A stretch of DNA of 24,675 bases from assembly GCA_024762625.1 (NCBI GenBank), contig JANTHA010000001.1, positions 1 through 24,675 of the forward strand, read 5' to 3'. The notes beneath the pieces were generated by a model that worked only from the letters and a program-made list of their open reading frames with translations, made no database searches and had not been told where the DNA came from. Of the stretch, positions 8,316-16,693 are shown one piece after another. The position numbers and the translations under genes are program-made. The first letter of the stretch is position 1, and every line of letters starts with the position of its first letter. This DNA comes from Thiotrichaceae bacterium. GTDB taxonomy: Bacteria > Pseudomonadota > Gammaproteobacteria > Thiotrichales > Thiotrichaceae.

Positions 8316-8525
8316 TTAGTTACTCGCAAGCAAATCAAGCACGTCTTGTGAAGATTCCTTGACCTGAACCTTTGCGACAGGCGCTTGCTTTGGTTGCGCC
8401 TGATTTACTTTATGATCGACAGATGTAGCTGACGTAGCTGACAACGTCGCTGTGGCGAGAAACGCGCTCAGTAAAAAACCAAGAGAAATCGGGTCAACAA
8501 CGCCGCGCATTCTTTTCATGTTCAT
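8316..8525 (-). CDS. small exported or membrane protein, unknown family
   Basis: A 69-residue frame with a strong ribosome binding site: GAGGT seven bases before the ATG at 8525. A basic N-terminus (MNMKRMR) precedes a hydrophobic stretch (SLGFLLSAFLATATLSAT, about 14-31), so a signal peptide or single anchor is likely. The rest is a polar, Gln/Lys/Val-rich tail ending DVLDLLASN. I do not recognise a family. It lies 82 bases before lemA on the same strand and shares the intergenic region with the divergent BTAD regulator, so it may be the first gene of the lemA operon. Confidence 0.65.
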   Translation of the reverse strand: MNMKRMRGVVDPISLGFLLSAFLATATLSATSATSVDHKVNQAQPKQAPVAKVQVKESSQDVLDLLASN

Positions 8526-8618
8526 GATTATTACCTCACTGTTACTATTTAAAATGACTTAAAAAACAATTCAAAAAATGATCTTTTTGTTTGTTATAGC
8601 TGATTTTAAACCGCCAGC

Positions 8619-8635
8619 GTCAAACAAAAGTCAAA
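8619..8635 (-). promoter_or_regulatory. TTTGAC-N5-TTTGAC direct repeat, candidate operator between the BTAD regulator and the sORF-lemA cluster
   Basis: On the minus strand two exact TTTGAC hexamers (8630-8635 and 8619-8624) are repeated at 11-bp pitch, about 95 bases before the small gene and 70 bases before the regulator ATG at 8705. SARP-type regulators are known to bind short direct repeats with 11-bp periodicity, so autoregulation or control of the divergent cluster is a reasonable inference. The same bases can also be read as overlapping -35 boxes (TTGACT, TTGACG) for the minus-strand genes. Confidence 0.4.
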
Positions 8636-8704
8636 GTTGCTAATTTAATTTCTGCCATGGTTTCTCGCTTGTGTCGGTAAACAAAAATCTGTATTTTCAG
8701 CGCA

Positions 8705-10093
8705 ATGAGTCGATCACAAAAATACAAGCTAAGGTTATTCGGCGGTTTCCATTTGAGCAATGGCAATGACGAAGCAATCATGCTGAGAGCGCGCAAGTCG
8801 AAAGCATTGCTGGCCTGGCTTGCAGTGAACCCCGATCAGGCGCATCAGCGGGAAAAACTCGCCGCCCTGTTGTGGCCTGACAGCGATGAAACCCAGGCGC
8901 GCCACAGCCTGCGTCAGGCGCTCGGCGGTCTACGCAAAATCATGCCGGATAACGATAGTCCGATTGAGTCAACCAAAGACTGGATCATGCTGGACAGCAA
9001 ACTCATCGAGGTTGATGCGCTGCGTTTTGAGCAACTGACCACCTCATCACCCGGTATTCCGTCCGATATCTCTCCCGACATCGCGCCAAACAATGCCTCG
9101 CTGGATGAGGCGATCATACTGTATAAAGGCGATTTCCTGGAAGGCTGCAATCCACACACCGATTTATTCGAAGAATGGCTGGAAGGCTATCGCAACAGTT
9201 ACCGCGAAAGGGCGGCAGCCATAATGAGCCGGCGTCTCGAAACGCTGGACATCGACAAAGATTACGAGACCGTCATCACCGTGGCGATGCGCCTGATTGC
9301 GGTTGATCCATTGCGTGAAGCAGCTTACCGGGCGTTGATGAAAGCGCATTCCGGATTGGGTCACCCAGCAGTCGCACTGCGCTGGTATCGACGCTGTCGG
9401 CGTATTCTGCAACAGGAACTTGGCGTCGAGCCGGAAGCCGCAACCCAGACGCTCTATGAAAAACTCCTATCCGCCTGGGAGAACGCAGAATTGTCAGCAT
9501 CGTCAGAATCATCAATTTCAGAGTCTGTAAACGCTTCCCGCGCATGTAATATTCGACCAGGAATAAACGCCACAATTCAACAACGGATAATTTATCAGAT
9601 TGAAACCGCCATTGAAGGCATACTGGATCATATCGGCGGGCAAAGTTTTTTAATTCGCAGCGAAGCGGACAGCGGCAAAGCGGAATTGATCGCCAAAATT
9701 AATCAGCTCGCCGAATCACATGGGTTTACGGTATGTCATGGAAAAATGCAATCGCAGGATGCTGATAGCGTTGACCCGGACAATTTTCAATTAAGCAAAA
9801 AACTAAGCAGCTGCCTGCTAGGAACATCGCAATGCTGCAAGCCGGATGATCATATCCCGGAACTCGCAAAAACCATCGAACTAGCCTCAGAAACATCACC
9901 CGTTTTGTTGCTAATCGAAGATATTCACCACGCCAATCACAACACCTTGACGCAGTTGGCTCAACTGATTTCCTCAGTGGGGGATTCCGCCAGTTTACTG
10001 CTTATGACAAGTCGGCGCGAAGGCGAACCGCTGGATCCTGTCTGGCGCGGCGCAATGCGAGGCGCGCCGCTAACCACAATAGATCTGGACTAA
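8705..10093 (+). CDS. SARP/BTAD-type transcriptional regulator with a shortened ATPase region
   Basis: Predicted DNA-binding regulator of 462 residues. The N-terminus (about 8-100) is an OmpR-like winged helix of AfsR/SARP type (LRLFGGFHLS, RKSKALLAWLA, HSLRQALGGLRK). A bacterial transcriptional activator domain follows (about 130-258, FEEWLEGYRNSYRERAA, ALRWYRRCRRILQQELGVEP). After a Ser-rich linker, residues about 290-462 resemble the start of a STAND ATPase: a degenerate P-loop SEADSGKA (319-326, lacking the Gly-rich form) and a Walker B-like LLLIEDIH (401-408). Family members usually continue for hundreds of residues (rest of the NTPase, TPRs or a cyclase); this one stops just after. No Shine-Dalgarno is evident. 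It overlaps the convergent transporter gene by four bases (CTAA serves both stops). Confidence 0.85.
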   Translation: MSRSQKYKLRLFGGFHLSNGNDEAIMLRARKSKALLAWLAVNPDQAHQREKLAALLWPDSDETQARHSLRQALGGLRKIMPDNDSPIESTKDWIMLDSKLIEVDALRFEQLTTSSPGIPSDISPDIAPNNASLDEAIILYKGDFLEGCNPHTDLFEEWLEGYRNSYRERAAAIMSRRLETLDIDKDYETVITVAMRLIAVDPLREAAYRALMKAHSGLGHPAVALRWYRRCRRILQQELGVEPEAATQTLYEKLLSAWENAELSASSESSISESVNASRACNIRPGINATIQQRIIYQIETAIEGILDHIGGQSFLIRSEADSGKAELIAKINQLAESHGFTVCHGKMQSQDADSVDPDNFQLSKKLSSCLLGTSQCCKPDDHIPELAKTIELASETSPVLLLIEDIHHANHNTLTQLAQLISSVGDSASLLLMTSRREGEPLDPVWRGAMRGAPLTTIDLD

Positions 10094-11493
10094 ATAAACA
10101 GCGTATCCAGTACGCCTGATACTTTCAATAAAACAATCAATACCGCAAGTGGCGCTACAAAACGGGTCAGAAACAGCCACAAGGAATAACTAAAACCACT
10201 GAGCGACAACTCATCGCCAGAGCTTTTCCGGCTCATGACCCAGCCAGCAAAGATGGCGATAAATAGTCCGCCCAGCGGCAACATGATGTTTGAAGTCAAA
10301 TAGTCCATCCAGTCAAAGAACGTTTTGCCTGCCAGCTTATGTTCGCTCAGCATGTTAAAGGAGAGGATTGAGCCAATGCCCAGCAACCAGGAAAAACCAC
10401 CCACCAGAAAGGTCGCGCCGCCGCGGGACATCGCTGTTTTCTCGGTGATGCGCGCGACTGCCGGTTCAATCAACGAGATGGCGGAACTCAGAGCCGCGAA
10501 AACCAGTAGCAAGAAGAAAATGGATGCAAATAAAGAACTATAGGGCATGTCGCCGAAGGCGATCGGCAAGGTGGTAAAGATCAGGCCAGGGCCTGAACCT
10601 GCCTCCAGGCCATGAGAGAATACTATCGGGAAAATTGCAAGCCCCGCCAGTAAGGCGACCACCGTATCAGCGATTGCAATGGTAATCGTGGTTGCGCCTA
10701 TTGATACATTTTTTGGCAGGTACGCGCCATACGCCATAATCGCGCCCATGCCCAAACTCAGCGTAAAGAAGGCATGGCCCATGGCGGTCAGCACCGCCGC
10801 GCCGCTAAGCTTACTGAAATCAGGGGAAAACAGGAAATGCACGCCTTTCATGAATTCGCCATTGCCCATGGCGTAACCGACCATCAAAATCAGCATCACA
10901 AACAGCGCGGGCATCATGATGCTGACCGCCTTTTCCAAGCCGCCGCGTACGCCTCTTGCGACAATTAAAATAGTCATTAACGCAAACAAGGTGTGCCAGG
11001 CCAGCAGACTTGGCCAGGAACCCAGTAAGGTATTAAAATGCTTGCCAGCGCCTTCTGCGGTAATGCCTGAAAAAACACCACGCAGCGCATCCGCAAAATA
11101 AGACAAGGCCCATCCCGCGATCACGCTGTAATAGGAAAAGATCATAATGCCCGCAAAAACGCCCATCCATCCGACCAACTTCCAGGCGCTGCTTGCGCCC
11201 TCTTCCCGGGCGAGTTTCTCCATTGTATTAACCGGATTTTGATGACCGCGCCGTCCCAGCATGATTTCCGCCATCATGATGGGGATGCCGATCGCGGCGA
11301 TACACAACAGATAAACCAGCACAAAAGCGCCGCCGCCGTTTTCACCCGTTATATAAGGGAATTTCCAGATATTGCCCAAGCCGACAGCCGAACCGGTCGC
11401 CGCGAGAATAAAGGCGAACTTGCCAGACCAGCTCCCCTGAACGGACATGGATTGTGAAACAGCAGAGGAAGATGACGATGATGTAGTAGCCAT
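10090..11493 (-). CDS. sodium-dependent transporter, NSS/SNF family
   Basis: Inner-membrane symporter of the neurotransmitter:sodium symporter family, in bacteria mostly for amino acids. The 467-residue protein has about 11-12 hydrophobic helices. Near residues 29-47 is the family signature of helix 1, GSAVGLGNIWKFPY, which holds sodium and substrate at its unwound centre. GGGAFVLVYLL and PIMMAEIMLGRRG follow. Similar length to MhsT-like short bacterial members; the substrate cannot be told from sequence. The first 15 residues are a Ser-rich run, and Met16 (MSVQGSW) is an alternative start; neither has a clear ribosome binding site. Stop overlaps that of the BTAD regulator. Confidence 0.92.
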   Translation of the reverse strand: MATTSSSSSSAVSQSMSVQGSWSGKFAFILAATGSAVGLGNIWKFPYITGENGGGAFVLVYLLCIAAIGIPIMMAEIMLGRRGHQNPVNTMEKLAREEGASSAWKLVGWMGVFAGIMIFSYYSVIAGWALSYFADALRGVFSGITAEGAGKHFNTLLGSWPSLLAWHTLFALMTILIVARGVRGGLEKAVSIMMPALFVMLILMVGYAMGNGEFMKGVHFLFSPDFSKLSGAAVLTAMGHAFFTLSLGMGAIMAYGAYLPKNVSIGATTITIAIADTVVALLAGLAIFPIVFSHGLEAGSGPGLIFTTLPIAFGDMPYSSLFASIFFLLLVFAALSSAISLIEPAVARITEKTAMSRGGATFLVGGFSWLLGIGSILSFNMLSEHKLAGKTFFDWMDYLTSNIMLPLGGLFIAIFAGWVMSRKSSGDELSLSGFSYSLWLFLTRFVAPLAVLIVLLKVSGVLDTLFI

Positions 11494-11820
11494 GTTTAAA
11501 ATAAGGATAGTTAATTAAGGATGTTCAATAGAGAGCACAATCTACCATAAAAATGAACTTGCTGAAATCAAGCTTGCTGAACTTCTATTACATAGCTGTG
11601 TTGCGCCCATTGATATTCAGGCCTTATCTGCTGATAGCGCGTATTGGACAGTGAAAAAACAGAAAACCTGGCGACTCAAAGAATGTCATAACAAACCTGG
11701 CGCTTCGCGAAGCATCTAAAAGAACACCGATAACAGCTGAATGGCGTTCGTTCAGTTTTTCGTCAGTTTCGACATGCTATGCTACCCAGATAAATTACTG
11801 ATCAATAACAGGTTTAAACC
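11494..11820. other. 327-base intergenic region with short repeats, no gene seen
   Basis: Divergent spacer between the transporter and the glycine-zipper lipoprotein. It holds a repeated AAACCTGGCG (11664-11673 and 11693-11702), a 12-bp palindrome GCTTCGCGAAGC (11702-11713) directly abutting the second copy, and a CTTGCTGAA repeat near 11560-11580. No open frame with a ribosome binding site was found. The repeats could be regulator sites or chance. Confidence 0.4.
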
Positions 11821-12075
11821 ATGAACAAAAACAAGGTATTGCTTATATCGCTGCTTTTTTCCGCAGCGCAATTAAGCGCTTGCTCACAGCAACAGGTCGT
11901 TAACGGCGCAGTCGCGGTCGCCAAACTGCCCGTCAAGGCGGCTGGCGCGGCGGCAGGAGCAGCCGGAAGCGTAGTTGGCGGCACAGTAGGTGGCGCAGTT
12001 GCAGGCGGCATCGGTCGCAAGATTGGCAGCGCCGCGGGCGGTTCAATCGGCCGTGCGGCAGTGCCGGATTTATAG
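11821..12075 (+). CDS. small glycine-zipper lipoprotein
   Basis: An 84-residue protein with a lipoprotein signal peptide: MNKNK, hydrophobic VLLISLLFSAAQ, lipobox LSAC with Cys21. The mature part is an Ala/Gly series (residues about 41-78, AAGAAAGAAGSVVGG, GGAVAGGIGRKIG) with GxxxG spacing typical of glycine-zipper helices that pack in membranes. Probably a small envelope lipoprotein; the role is unknown. AGG at 11810-11812 lies eight bases before the ATG. The TAG stop is within the first copy of a 14-bp tandem repeat. Confidence 0.8.
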   Translation: MNKNKVLLISLLFSAAQLSACSQQQVVNGAVAVAKLPVKAAGAAAGAAGSVVGGTVGGAVAGGIGRKIGSAAGGSIGRAAVPDL

Positions 12076-12100
12076 CGTCCAAGGCATAGCGTCTAAGGCT
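12073..12100 (+). repeat. 14-bp imperfect tandem repeat spanning a stop codon
   Basis: TAGCGTCCAAGGCA (12073-12086) is followed directly by TAGCGTCTAAGGCT (12087-12100), 12 of 14 bases matching. The first TAG is the stop of the glycine-zipper gene. Likely a recent slippage duplication. Confidence 0.7.
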
Positions 12101-12134
12101 GAATATTCCAGCCCCTCATATCTCATATCCGGAA

Positions 12135-12758
12135 TCAATAAAAGCTGACCAGTTCCTCAACGCCCAGTCTCAAGCGCGGCGTTTGCTCTCCCTTGCGATA
12201 GCCAAAGGTCACAATCACCGCAACTTCCTCGCTTCCTGTATCAATATCCAGCGCCTGCTCAACCGCCTTTTTGCTGAAACCCTCAATGGGGCAACTATCA
12301 ATGCCGAGCGAAGCCGCGCCCGTCATCATGTTGGCGAGCGTGATATAGCACTGTTTTGAACTCCAGGCGTAAAGGCTCATATAGGGTTCAATTTCGCTGG
12401 CGTGATGCGCTGCATATTTTTCCAGGTATTGCTGGGTGGCTTCTGGCGACAGCTTGCGTCGGGCGAACATTTTTTCCACATAGGCCGACCCCGGGTGCAG
12501 CGCTTCGGTGATCGCACAAACCACGACAACATGGCTGGATTCGGTAATCTGCGGCTGGTTCCAGCAGGCTTCACGCAGTTTTTCGCGTAAGGCGGGTGTT
12601 TCAATCACCCGGTAGCGCGCTGGCTCCATGCCAAATGACGAAGGTGAAAGACGGGCGAATTCAAGGATCTTCTGAAAATCATCTGACGGGATTTTCTTTT
12701 GCGGGTCGAATGCTTTACAGGCGTGGCGAAACTGCATGGCTTGCATACACGATGTCAT
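12135..12758 (-). CDS. NAD(P)H nitroreductase, NfsB-like FMN flavoprotein
   Basis: A 207-residue protein of the nitroreductase superfamily, which reduces nitroaromatics, quinones or other acceptors with NAD(P)H through FMN. Seen are the N-terminal FMN-binding segment RHACKAFDP, LSPSSFGMEPARYRVI, the helix QCYITLANMMTGAASLGIDSCPIEGF, and C-terminal VIVTFGYRKGEQTPRLR. The natural substrate is unknown. GGAG lies eight bases before the ATG. Its ATG overlaps the mnmH stop (ATGA), so it is translationally coupled to selD-mnmH, an unusual partner for a selenium pathway. Confidence 0.9.
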   Translation of the reverse strand: MTSCMQAMQFRHACKAFDPQKKIPSDDFQKILEFARLSPSSFGMEPARYRVIETPALREKLREACWNQPQITESSHVVVVCAITEALHPGSAYVEKMFARRKLSPEATQQYLEKYAAHHASEIEPYMSLYAWSSKQCYITLANMMTGAASLGIDSCPIEGFSKKAVEQALDIDTGSEEVAVIVTFGYRKGEQTPRLRLGVEELVSFY

Positions 12759-13906
12759 GTCTGAATCTCCTCTGGTGTATACCGTTTTAAATAATCAATC
12801 ACATCTTTTTGTGATCCGGTGAACACGATACGATGCTGTTTTTTGGCAATCTGGTAGTCATACATCGGGTCATAATAATCAAGCAAAAGTAGATTGACCA
12901 ATGCACTGAATGCGTCCGTTGCGCCGCTTTGGCGGTAGTCCTGAAGCGCGCCTTGCATTGCTTCCCTGGCCTTTTTATAACGTTCTCCGCCAAGTCTTTT
13001 GCGAATTTTTTCCAGGCTGCCGAGCAGATGCTTCGAGAGTTGCTCAAATGCCTCCGCTTCCCCTGCGCACTTCGCCAAGAACTGTTGGTGAATATCCAGA
13101 ACATACTCCTGGACGCTGATTTGATTACGTTCATCATCTGCTACATCAAGGCGCACTATCGGCGCTTGCTGCATCGCATCGAAAAGCGTTTGCGGGATCC
13201 CGATGGAGCCGATATTGCGGCCTTCATCTTCAACAATCACAAAGGGGTAAGCAGCGTGTTCGGCCTTGAGCAACTGAATCGCAAGCGCATTTTCAAAATT
13301 GATCTGGGTCGGCTGCGGCGTAGCGGTCGGGCCGAAGGCGGAGCCGCGATGATTCGCCAGACCTTCCAGGTCAATCGCATTGGAAAACTGCTTGAGCACG
13401 CGGGTTTTGCCCGAGCCGGTGCGCCCGCCAAGTATCACGATGGGCAAACTTGCAGCGATGCGCTCTATGCTGTCCAGCAAAAAACGGCGCATCGCCTTGT
13501 AGCCGCCCTTGACCCTGGGATAATCGACGCCGCACTGATCCTCAATCCATTGCTGACTGATCTGCGAACGCAGGCCGCCGCGAAAACAATACAGTACGCC
13601 GTTGGGGTGTTGCCTAAAGAAATCAGCCCATTGTTGTTTACGTTGTTTCTGCAGCTCGGGCGTCACCAGCTTTGCGCCCAGTAAAATAGCCGCATCCTGT
13701 CCCTGCTGCTTGTATTTGATGCCGACGGCTTCTCGTTCCTTATCTGTCATCAGCGGGATATTGACCGCGCCCGGAAAAGCGCCCTGCTTAAATTCCACAG
13801 GCGCGCGCACGTCCAGCAGCGGCGTATCATTGAGAAACAGCGACTTCAGGTCATCCACCTGTTGATGCTGACCTTGCGGTAAACCGTCCAGCGTTAAATG
13901 GTTCAT
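12755..13906 (-). CDS. mnmH: tRNA 2-selenouridine synthase
   Basis: Replaces sulfur with selenium in 2-thiouridine derivatives at the wobble base of tRNA Lys, Glu and Gln, via a geranylated intermediate, using selenophosphate. The 383-residue protein has a rhodanese domain (about 15-125) with the active Cys107 in [10 protein letters not shown], then a P-loop domain with GGRTGSGKT at 160-168. Length is close to E. coli MnmH (364). It sits directly after selD, whose stop overlaps its ATG (ATGA at 13903-13906), so donor and user of selenophosphate are coupled. Confidence 0.95.
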   Translation of the reverse strand: MNHLTLDGLPQGQHQQVDDLKSLFLNDTPLLDVRAPVEFKQGAFPGAVNIPLMTDKEREAVGIKYKQQGQDAAILLGAKLVTPELQKQRKQQWADFFRQHPNGVLYCFRGGLRSQISQQWIEDQCGVDYPRVKGGYKAMRRFLLDSIERIAASLPIVILGGRTGSGKTRVLKQFSNAIDLEGLANHRGSAFGPTATPQPTQINFENALAIQLLKAEHAAYPFVIVEDEGRNIGSIGIPQTLFDAMQQAPIVRLDVADDERNQISVQEYVLDIHQQFLAKCAGEAEAFEQLSKHLLGSLEKIRKRLGGERYKKAREAMQGALQDYRQSGATDAFSALVNLLLLDYYDPMYDYQIAKKQHRIVFTGSQKDVIDYLKRYTPEEIQT

Positions 13907-14940
13907 CGGACTTCGATCAACGCCTTATCCGGGTTAGCAACACACAAAGCGCCGATTGGCTTCAAATCCAGCCCGGCTTCCTGCACGCATTGCAAAAAAT
14001 CGGCCTCGCCCGACTCATCCACCGCGACCAGCAGGCCGCCGCTGGTTTGCGGATCACAGATAATCGCCTGCTGCTCCGGATTCATCACGCTGATTTTATC
14101 GCCATAGCTTTCGAAATTACGTTGTGCGCCGCCCGGCGAACAGCCCTGATTCAGATAATCAAGCACATGAGGCAATACTGGCAACTGATCGTATTGGATG
14201 GCGGCCGCCAGACCGCTGCCTTCACAGACTTCACGCAAATGACCGCCCAGACCAAAACCGGTGACATCCGTGAGCGCGGTCACGCAGTCCAGCTCAGACA
14301 GCGCAGTTCCAATTTTATTCAGCCTGCACATCGAATCCGGCGCGAGCTGGGCGTGTTCAGGCCGGATAATTTTTTTCTTTTGCGCCGTCGACAGAATACC
14401 GACGCCGAGCGGCTTGGTCAGGTATAGTCTGTCTCCCGCTCTGGCGGTATTGTTCTGCTTGACCTTATCGGTCGCAACAGCGCCGGTAACAGCCAGCCCG
14501 AAAATAGGCTCCGGCGCATCAATGCTATGCCCGCCAGCAAGAGCGATACCCGCATCAGCGCAAGCTTTGCGCCCGCCTTCCAGCACCTGCTGACCAACCT
14601 CGGCGGGCAGTTTATCCAGCGGCCAGCCGAAAATCGCAATCGCCATCAGGGGTTTGCCGCCCATCGCGTAAATATCGCTAATCGCATTCGTCGCCGCAAT
14701 GCGCCCAAAGGTAAACGGGTCATCCACAATCGGCATGAAAAAATCGGTGGTGCTGATAATCGCTGTACCATTGCCCAGATCATACACCGCCGCATCATCG
14801 CGACTGCTATTGCCGACCAGCAGTGCATCATCGACTATCGTCGGCAACTGGCTTTTGAGCATCACATCCAGCACCGCCGGAGAAATTTTACAACCGCAGC
14901 CCGAGCCGTGGCTGTATTCGGTCATCCTGATTGTTGTCAT
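13903..14940 (-). CDS. selD: selenide, water dikinase (selenophosphate synthase)
   Basis: Makes selenophosphate from selenide and ATP, the selenium donor for tRNA selenouridine and for selenocysteine. The 345-residue protein starts with the catalytic loop SHGSGCGCK: Cys15 and Lys18 correspond to Cys17 and Lys20 of E. coli SelD, so it uses cysteine rather than selenocysteine. AIRS-type ATP-binding motifs follow: [30 protein letters not shown], and [10 protein letters not shown] near 160; [11 protein letters not shown] lies in the C-terminal domain. First gene of selD-mnmH-nitroreductase. No selA, selB or tRNA-Sec is in the window. Confidence 0.96.
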   Translation of the reverse strand: MTTIRMTEYSHGSGCGCKISPAVLDVMLKSQLPTIVDDALLVGNSSRDDAAVYDLGNGTAIISTTDFFMPIVDDPFTFGRIAATNAISDIYAMGGKPLMAIAIFGWPLDKLPAEVGQQVLEGGRKACADAGIALAGGHSIDAPEPIFGLAVTGAVATDKVKQNNTARAGDRLYLTKPLGVGILSTAQKKKIIRPEHAQLAPDSMCRLNKIGTALSELDCVTALTDVTGFGLGGHLREVCEGSGLAAAIQYDQLPVLPHVLDYLNQGCSPGGAQRNFESYGDKISVMNPEQQAIICDPQTSGGLLVAVDESGEADFLQCVQEAGLDLKPIGALCVANPDKALIEVR

Positions 14941-14972
14941 AAATATTAAAACCCATATAAAAACAGGACTGG

Positions 14973-14978
14973 ATTATA
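14973..14978 (-). promoter_or_regulatory. candidate selD -10 box
   Basis: A perfect minus-strand TATAAT lies about 33 bases before the selD ATG in the 130-base gap after fumarase. No convincing -35 is at the usual distance, so it may need an activator or be chance. Confidence 0.3.
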
Positions 14979-15070
14979 AAGCGTTTTTACAATGGATAGG
15001 GAATATTCAGGATGCTTTGATACTTGATTCAGCACAATTAATAGAGTTACCCTTTAGCCGTCTTGCAGGC

Positions 15071-16588
15071 TCAGGTTTGCCTGTATTCCATCTGGATGAT
15101 TTTTTGCCATTTAGCCGGTCCGCTCTGGTGAACCGATTCACCCCTTGAATCCACTGCAACCGTAACCGGCATATCCCTGACGTCAAATTCATAAATCGCT
15201 TCCATGCCCAGTTCTTCAAAGGCCAGCACCCTGGAGCCGATAATCGCTTTGGAAACCAGATAGGCGGCTCCACCCACCGCCATAAGGTAAACACTTTTAT
15301 GTCTTTTGATCGCTTCGATGGCTTCCGGGCCTCGCTCCGCCTTACCGATCATGCCCAGCAAGCCGGTCTGGGAAAGCATCTGTTCGGTATATTTGTCCAT
15401 GCGGGTTGCGGTGGTGGGGCCAGCCGGACCAACAACCTCATCGTCCACCGGATCAACCGGCCCGACGTAATAAATAAAGCGCCCTCGTAAGTCAACCGGC
15501 AGCGGTTCGCCCGCATCCAGCAGACTCGCCATGCGTTTGTGCGCGGCGTCGCGCCCGGTAAGCATTTTACCGGACAGCAACAACACCTCGCCCGGCTTCC
15601 AGTCCTGAATATCCTCACGAGAAAGCACATCAAGATTAACCCGCCTGGCCTGCTCGCCCGCCTCATAGCTGATATCGGGCCAGATGCTTAAATCAGGCGG
15701 CGTTAGCTCGGCCGGGCCTGAACCATCCAGAGTAAAATGGGCATGGCGCGTCGCAGCGCAGTTGGGAATCATGCACACCGGCAGGGACGCCGCATGTGTG
15801 GGGTAATCCAGTATCTTGACATCCAGCACCGTCGTCAGGCCGCCAACGCCCTGAGCGCCAATACCCAGCGCATTCACCTTGTCCAGTATTTCCAGGCGCA
15901 ATTCTTCCACCCGGTTTTGCGGACCCCGGTCGCGCAATTCATGAATATCTATTGGTTCAAACAAGGCGCGTTTCGCCAGCAAGGCCGCTTTTTCTGCGGT
16001 TCCACCAACGCCTATGCCCAGCACGCCCGGTGGGCACCATCCCGCGCCCATGCCCGGCACGGTTTTTACCACCCAGTCGGAGAGCGAATCGCTGGGGTTG
16101 AGCATCGCCAGACGAGCCTTGTTTTCGGAGCCGCCACCCTTGGCCGCCACTTTTACGCTCAACTTGTCGCCTGGAACAATACGGCTATGAATCACAGCGG
16201 GCGTATTATCGCCGGTATTGGTTCGGGAGCCCAGAGGATCAGACATGATCGACGCGCGCAGTATATTATCCGGATTCAGGTAAGCGCGGCGGACGCCTTC
16301 ATTGACCATGTCCTCAACGCTCATGGTCGCGCCCTCCCACTGCACTTCCATGCCAATATCCAGGAACACCACCACAATGCCGGTATCCTGACAAATCGGT
16401 CGATGGCCTTCGGCGCTCATGCGTGAATTAACCAGTATTTGAGTGATCGCATCCCTGGCGGCCGGTGACTGCTCTCGCTCCCAGGCCTCTGTCATGGCGC
16501 GCACAAAATCCTCGCCATGATAATAGGAGATAAATTGCAACGCATCAGCAATGCTGTTTATAAAATCGTCTTGTTTAATCTTGCTCAT
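15071..16588 (-). CDS. fumA: class I fumarate hydratase (iron-sulfur)
   Basis: Oxygen-sensitive [4Fe-4S] enzyme of the citric acid cycle converting fumarate to L-malate. The 505-residue single chain carries both halves of the class I fold. Likely cluster cysteines are C66 (PICQDTG), C186 (GWCPPG) and C278 (IPNCAATRH), spaced like those of E. coli FumA. The C-terminal domain has GPAGPTTATRMDKYTE and GKAERG. Class II (fumC) is unrelated. The ribosome binding site is weak. An apparently separate promoter precedes it, and the 130-base gap to selD suggests separate transcription. FumA/FumB naming is by class only. Confidence 0.94.
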   Translation of the reverse strand: MSKIKQDDFINSIADALQFISYYHGEDFVRAMTEAWEREQSPAARDAITQILVNSRMSAEGHRPICQDTGIVVVFLDIGMEVQWEGATMSVEDMVNEGVRRAYLNPDNILRASIMSDPLGSRTNTGDNTPAVIHSRIVPGDKLSVKVAAKGGGSENKARLAMLNPSDSLSDWVVKTVPGMGAGWCPPGVLGIGVGGTAEKAALLAKRALFEPIDIHELRDRGPQNRVEELRLEILDKVNALGIGAQGVGGLTTVLDVKILDYPTHAASLPVCMIPNCAATRHAHFTLDGSGPAELTPPDLSIWPDISYEAGEQARRVNLDVLSREDIQDWKPGEVLLLSGKMLTGRDAAHKRMASLLDAGEPLPVDLRGRFIYYVGPVDPVDDEVVGPAGPTTATRMDKYTEQMLSQTGLLGMIGKAERGPEAIEAIKRHKSVYLMAVGGAAYLVSKAIIGSRVLAFEELGMEAIYEFDVRDMPVTVAVDSRGESVHQSGPAKWQKIIQMEYRQT

Positions 16589-16608
16589 GTAAACTGTTTG
16601 TCTGGATT

Positions 16609-16651
16609 GGGTATATCCTTGATTATAGGATACCCGGTCGTTTTATCAGAA
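16609..16651 (-). promoter_or_regulatory. candidate fumarase promoter with a dyad over the -10 box
   Basis: On the minus strand TTCTGA (16646-16651) and a perfect TATAAT (16622-16627) are 18 bases apart, about 34 bases before the ATG. The -10 lies in the loop of an inverted repeat (GGGTATATCC 16609-16618 against GGATACCC 16628-16635, with a two-base bulge), which could be a repressor site. Motif match only. Confidence 0.4.
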
Positions 16652-16693
16652 GTTATAATTCATGATTCTACAACTTCAGCTCACAACTTCAGT

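Noticed and set aside
12929..13684. 251-codon plus-strand open frame
   Set aside because: Lies wholly antisense to mnmH, whose rhodanese and P-loop motifs are intact; no ribosome binding site or family feature.
13903..14940. Selenocysteine in SelD
   Set aside because: The catalytic position is encoded as Cys, and no in-frame TGA occurs there.
14699..15148. Plus-strand frame crossing the selD-fumarase gap
   Set aside because: Begins antisense to selD and ends antisense to fumarase; the gap is better explained as leader and promoter for selD.
15737..16426. 229-codon plus-strand open frame
   Set aside because: Antisense to the fumarase gene with its complete cluster cysteines; composition (many His, Arg, Gln) is typical of a reverse frame.
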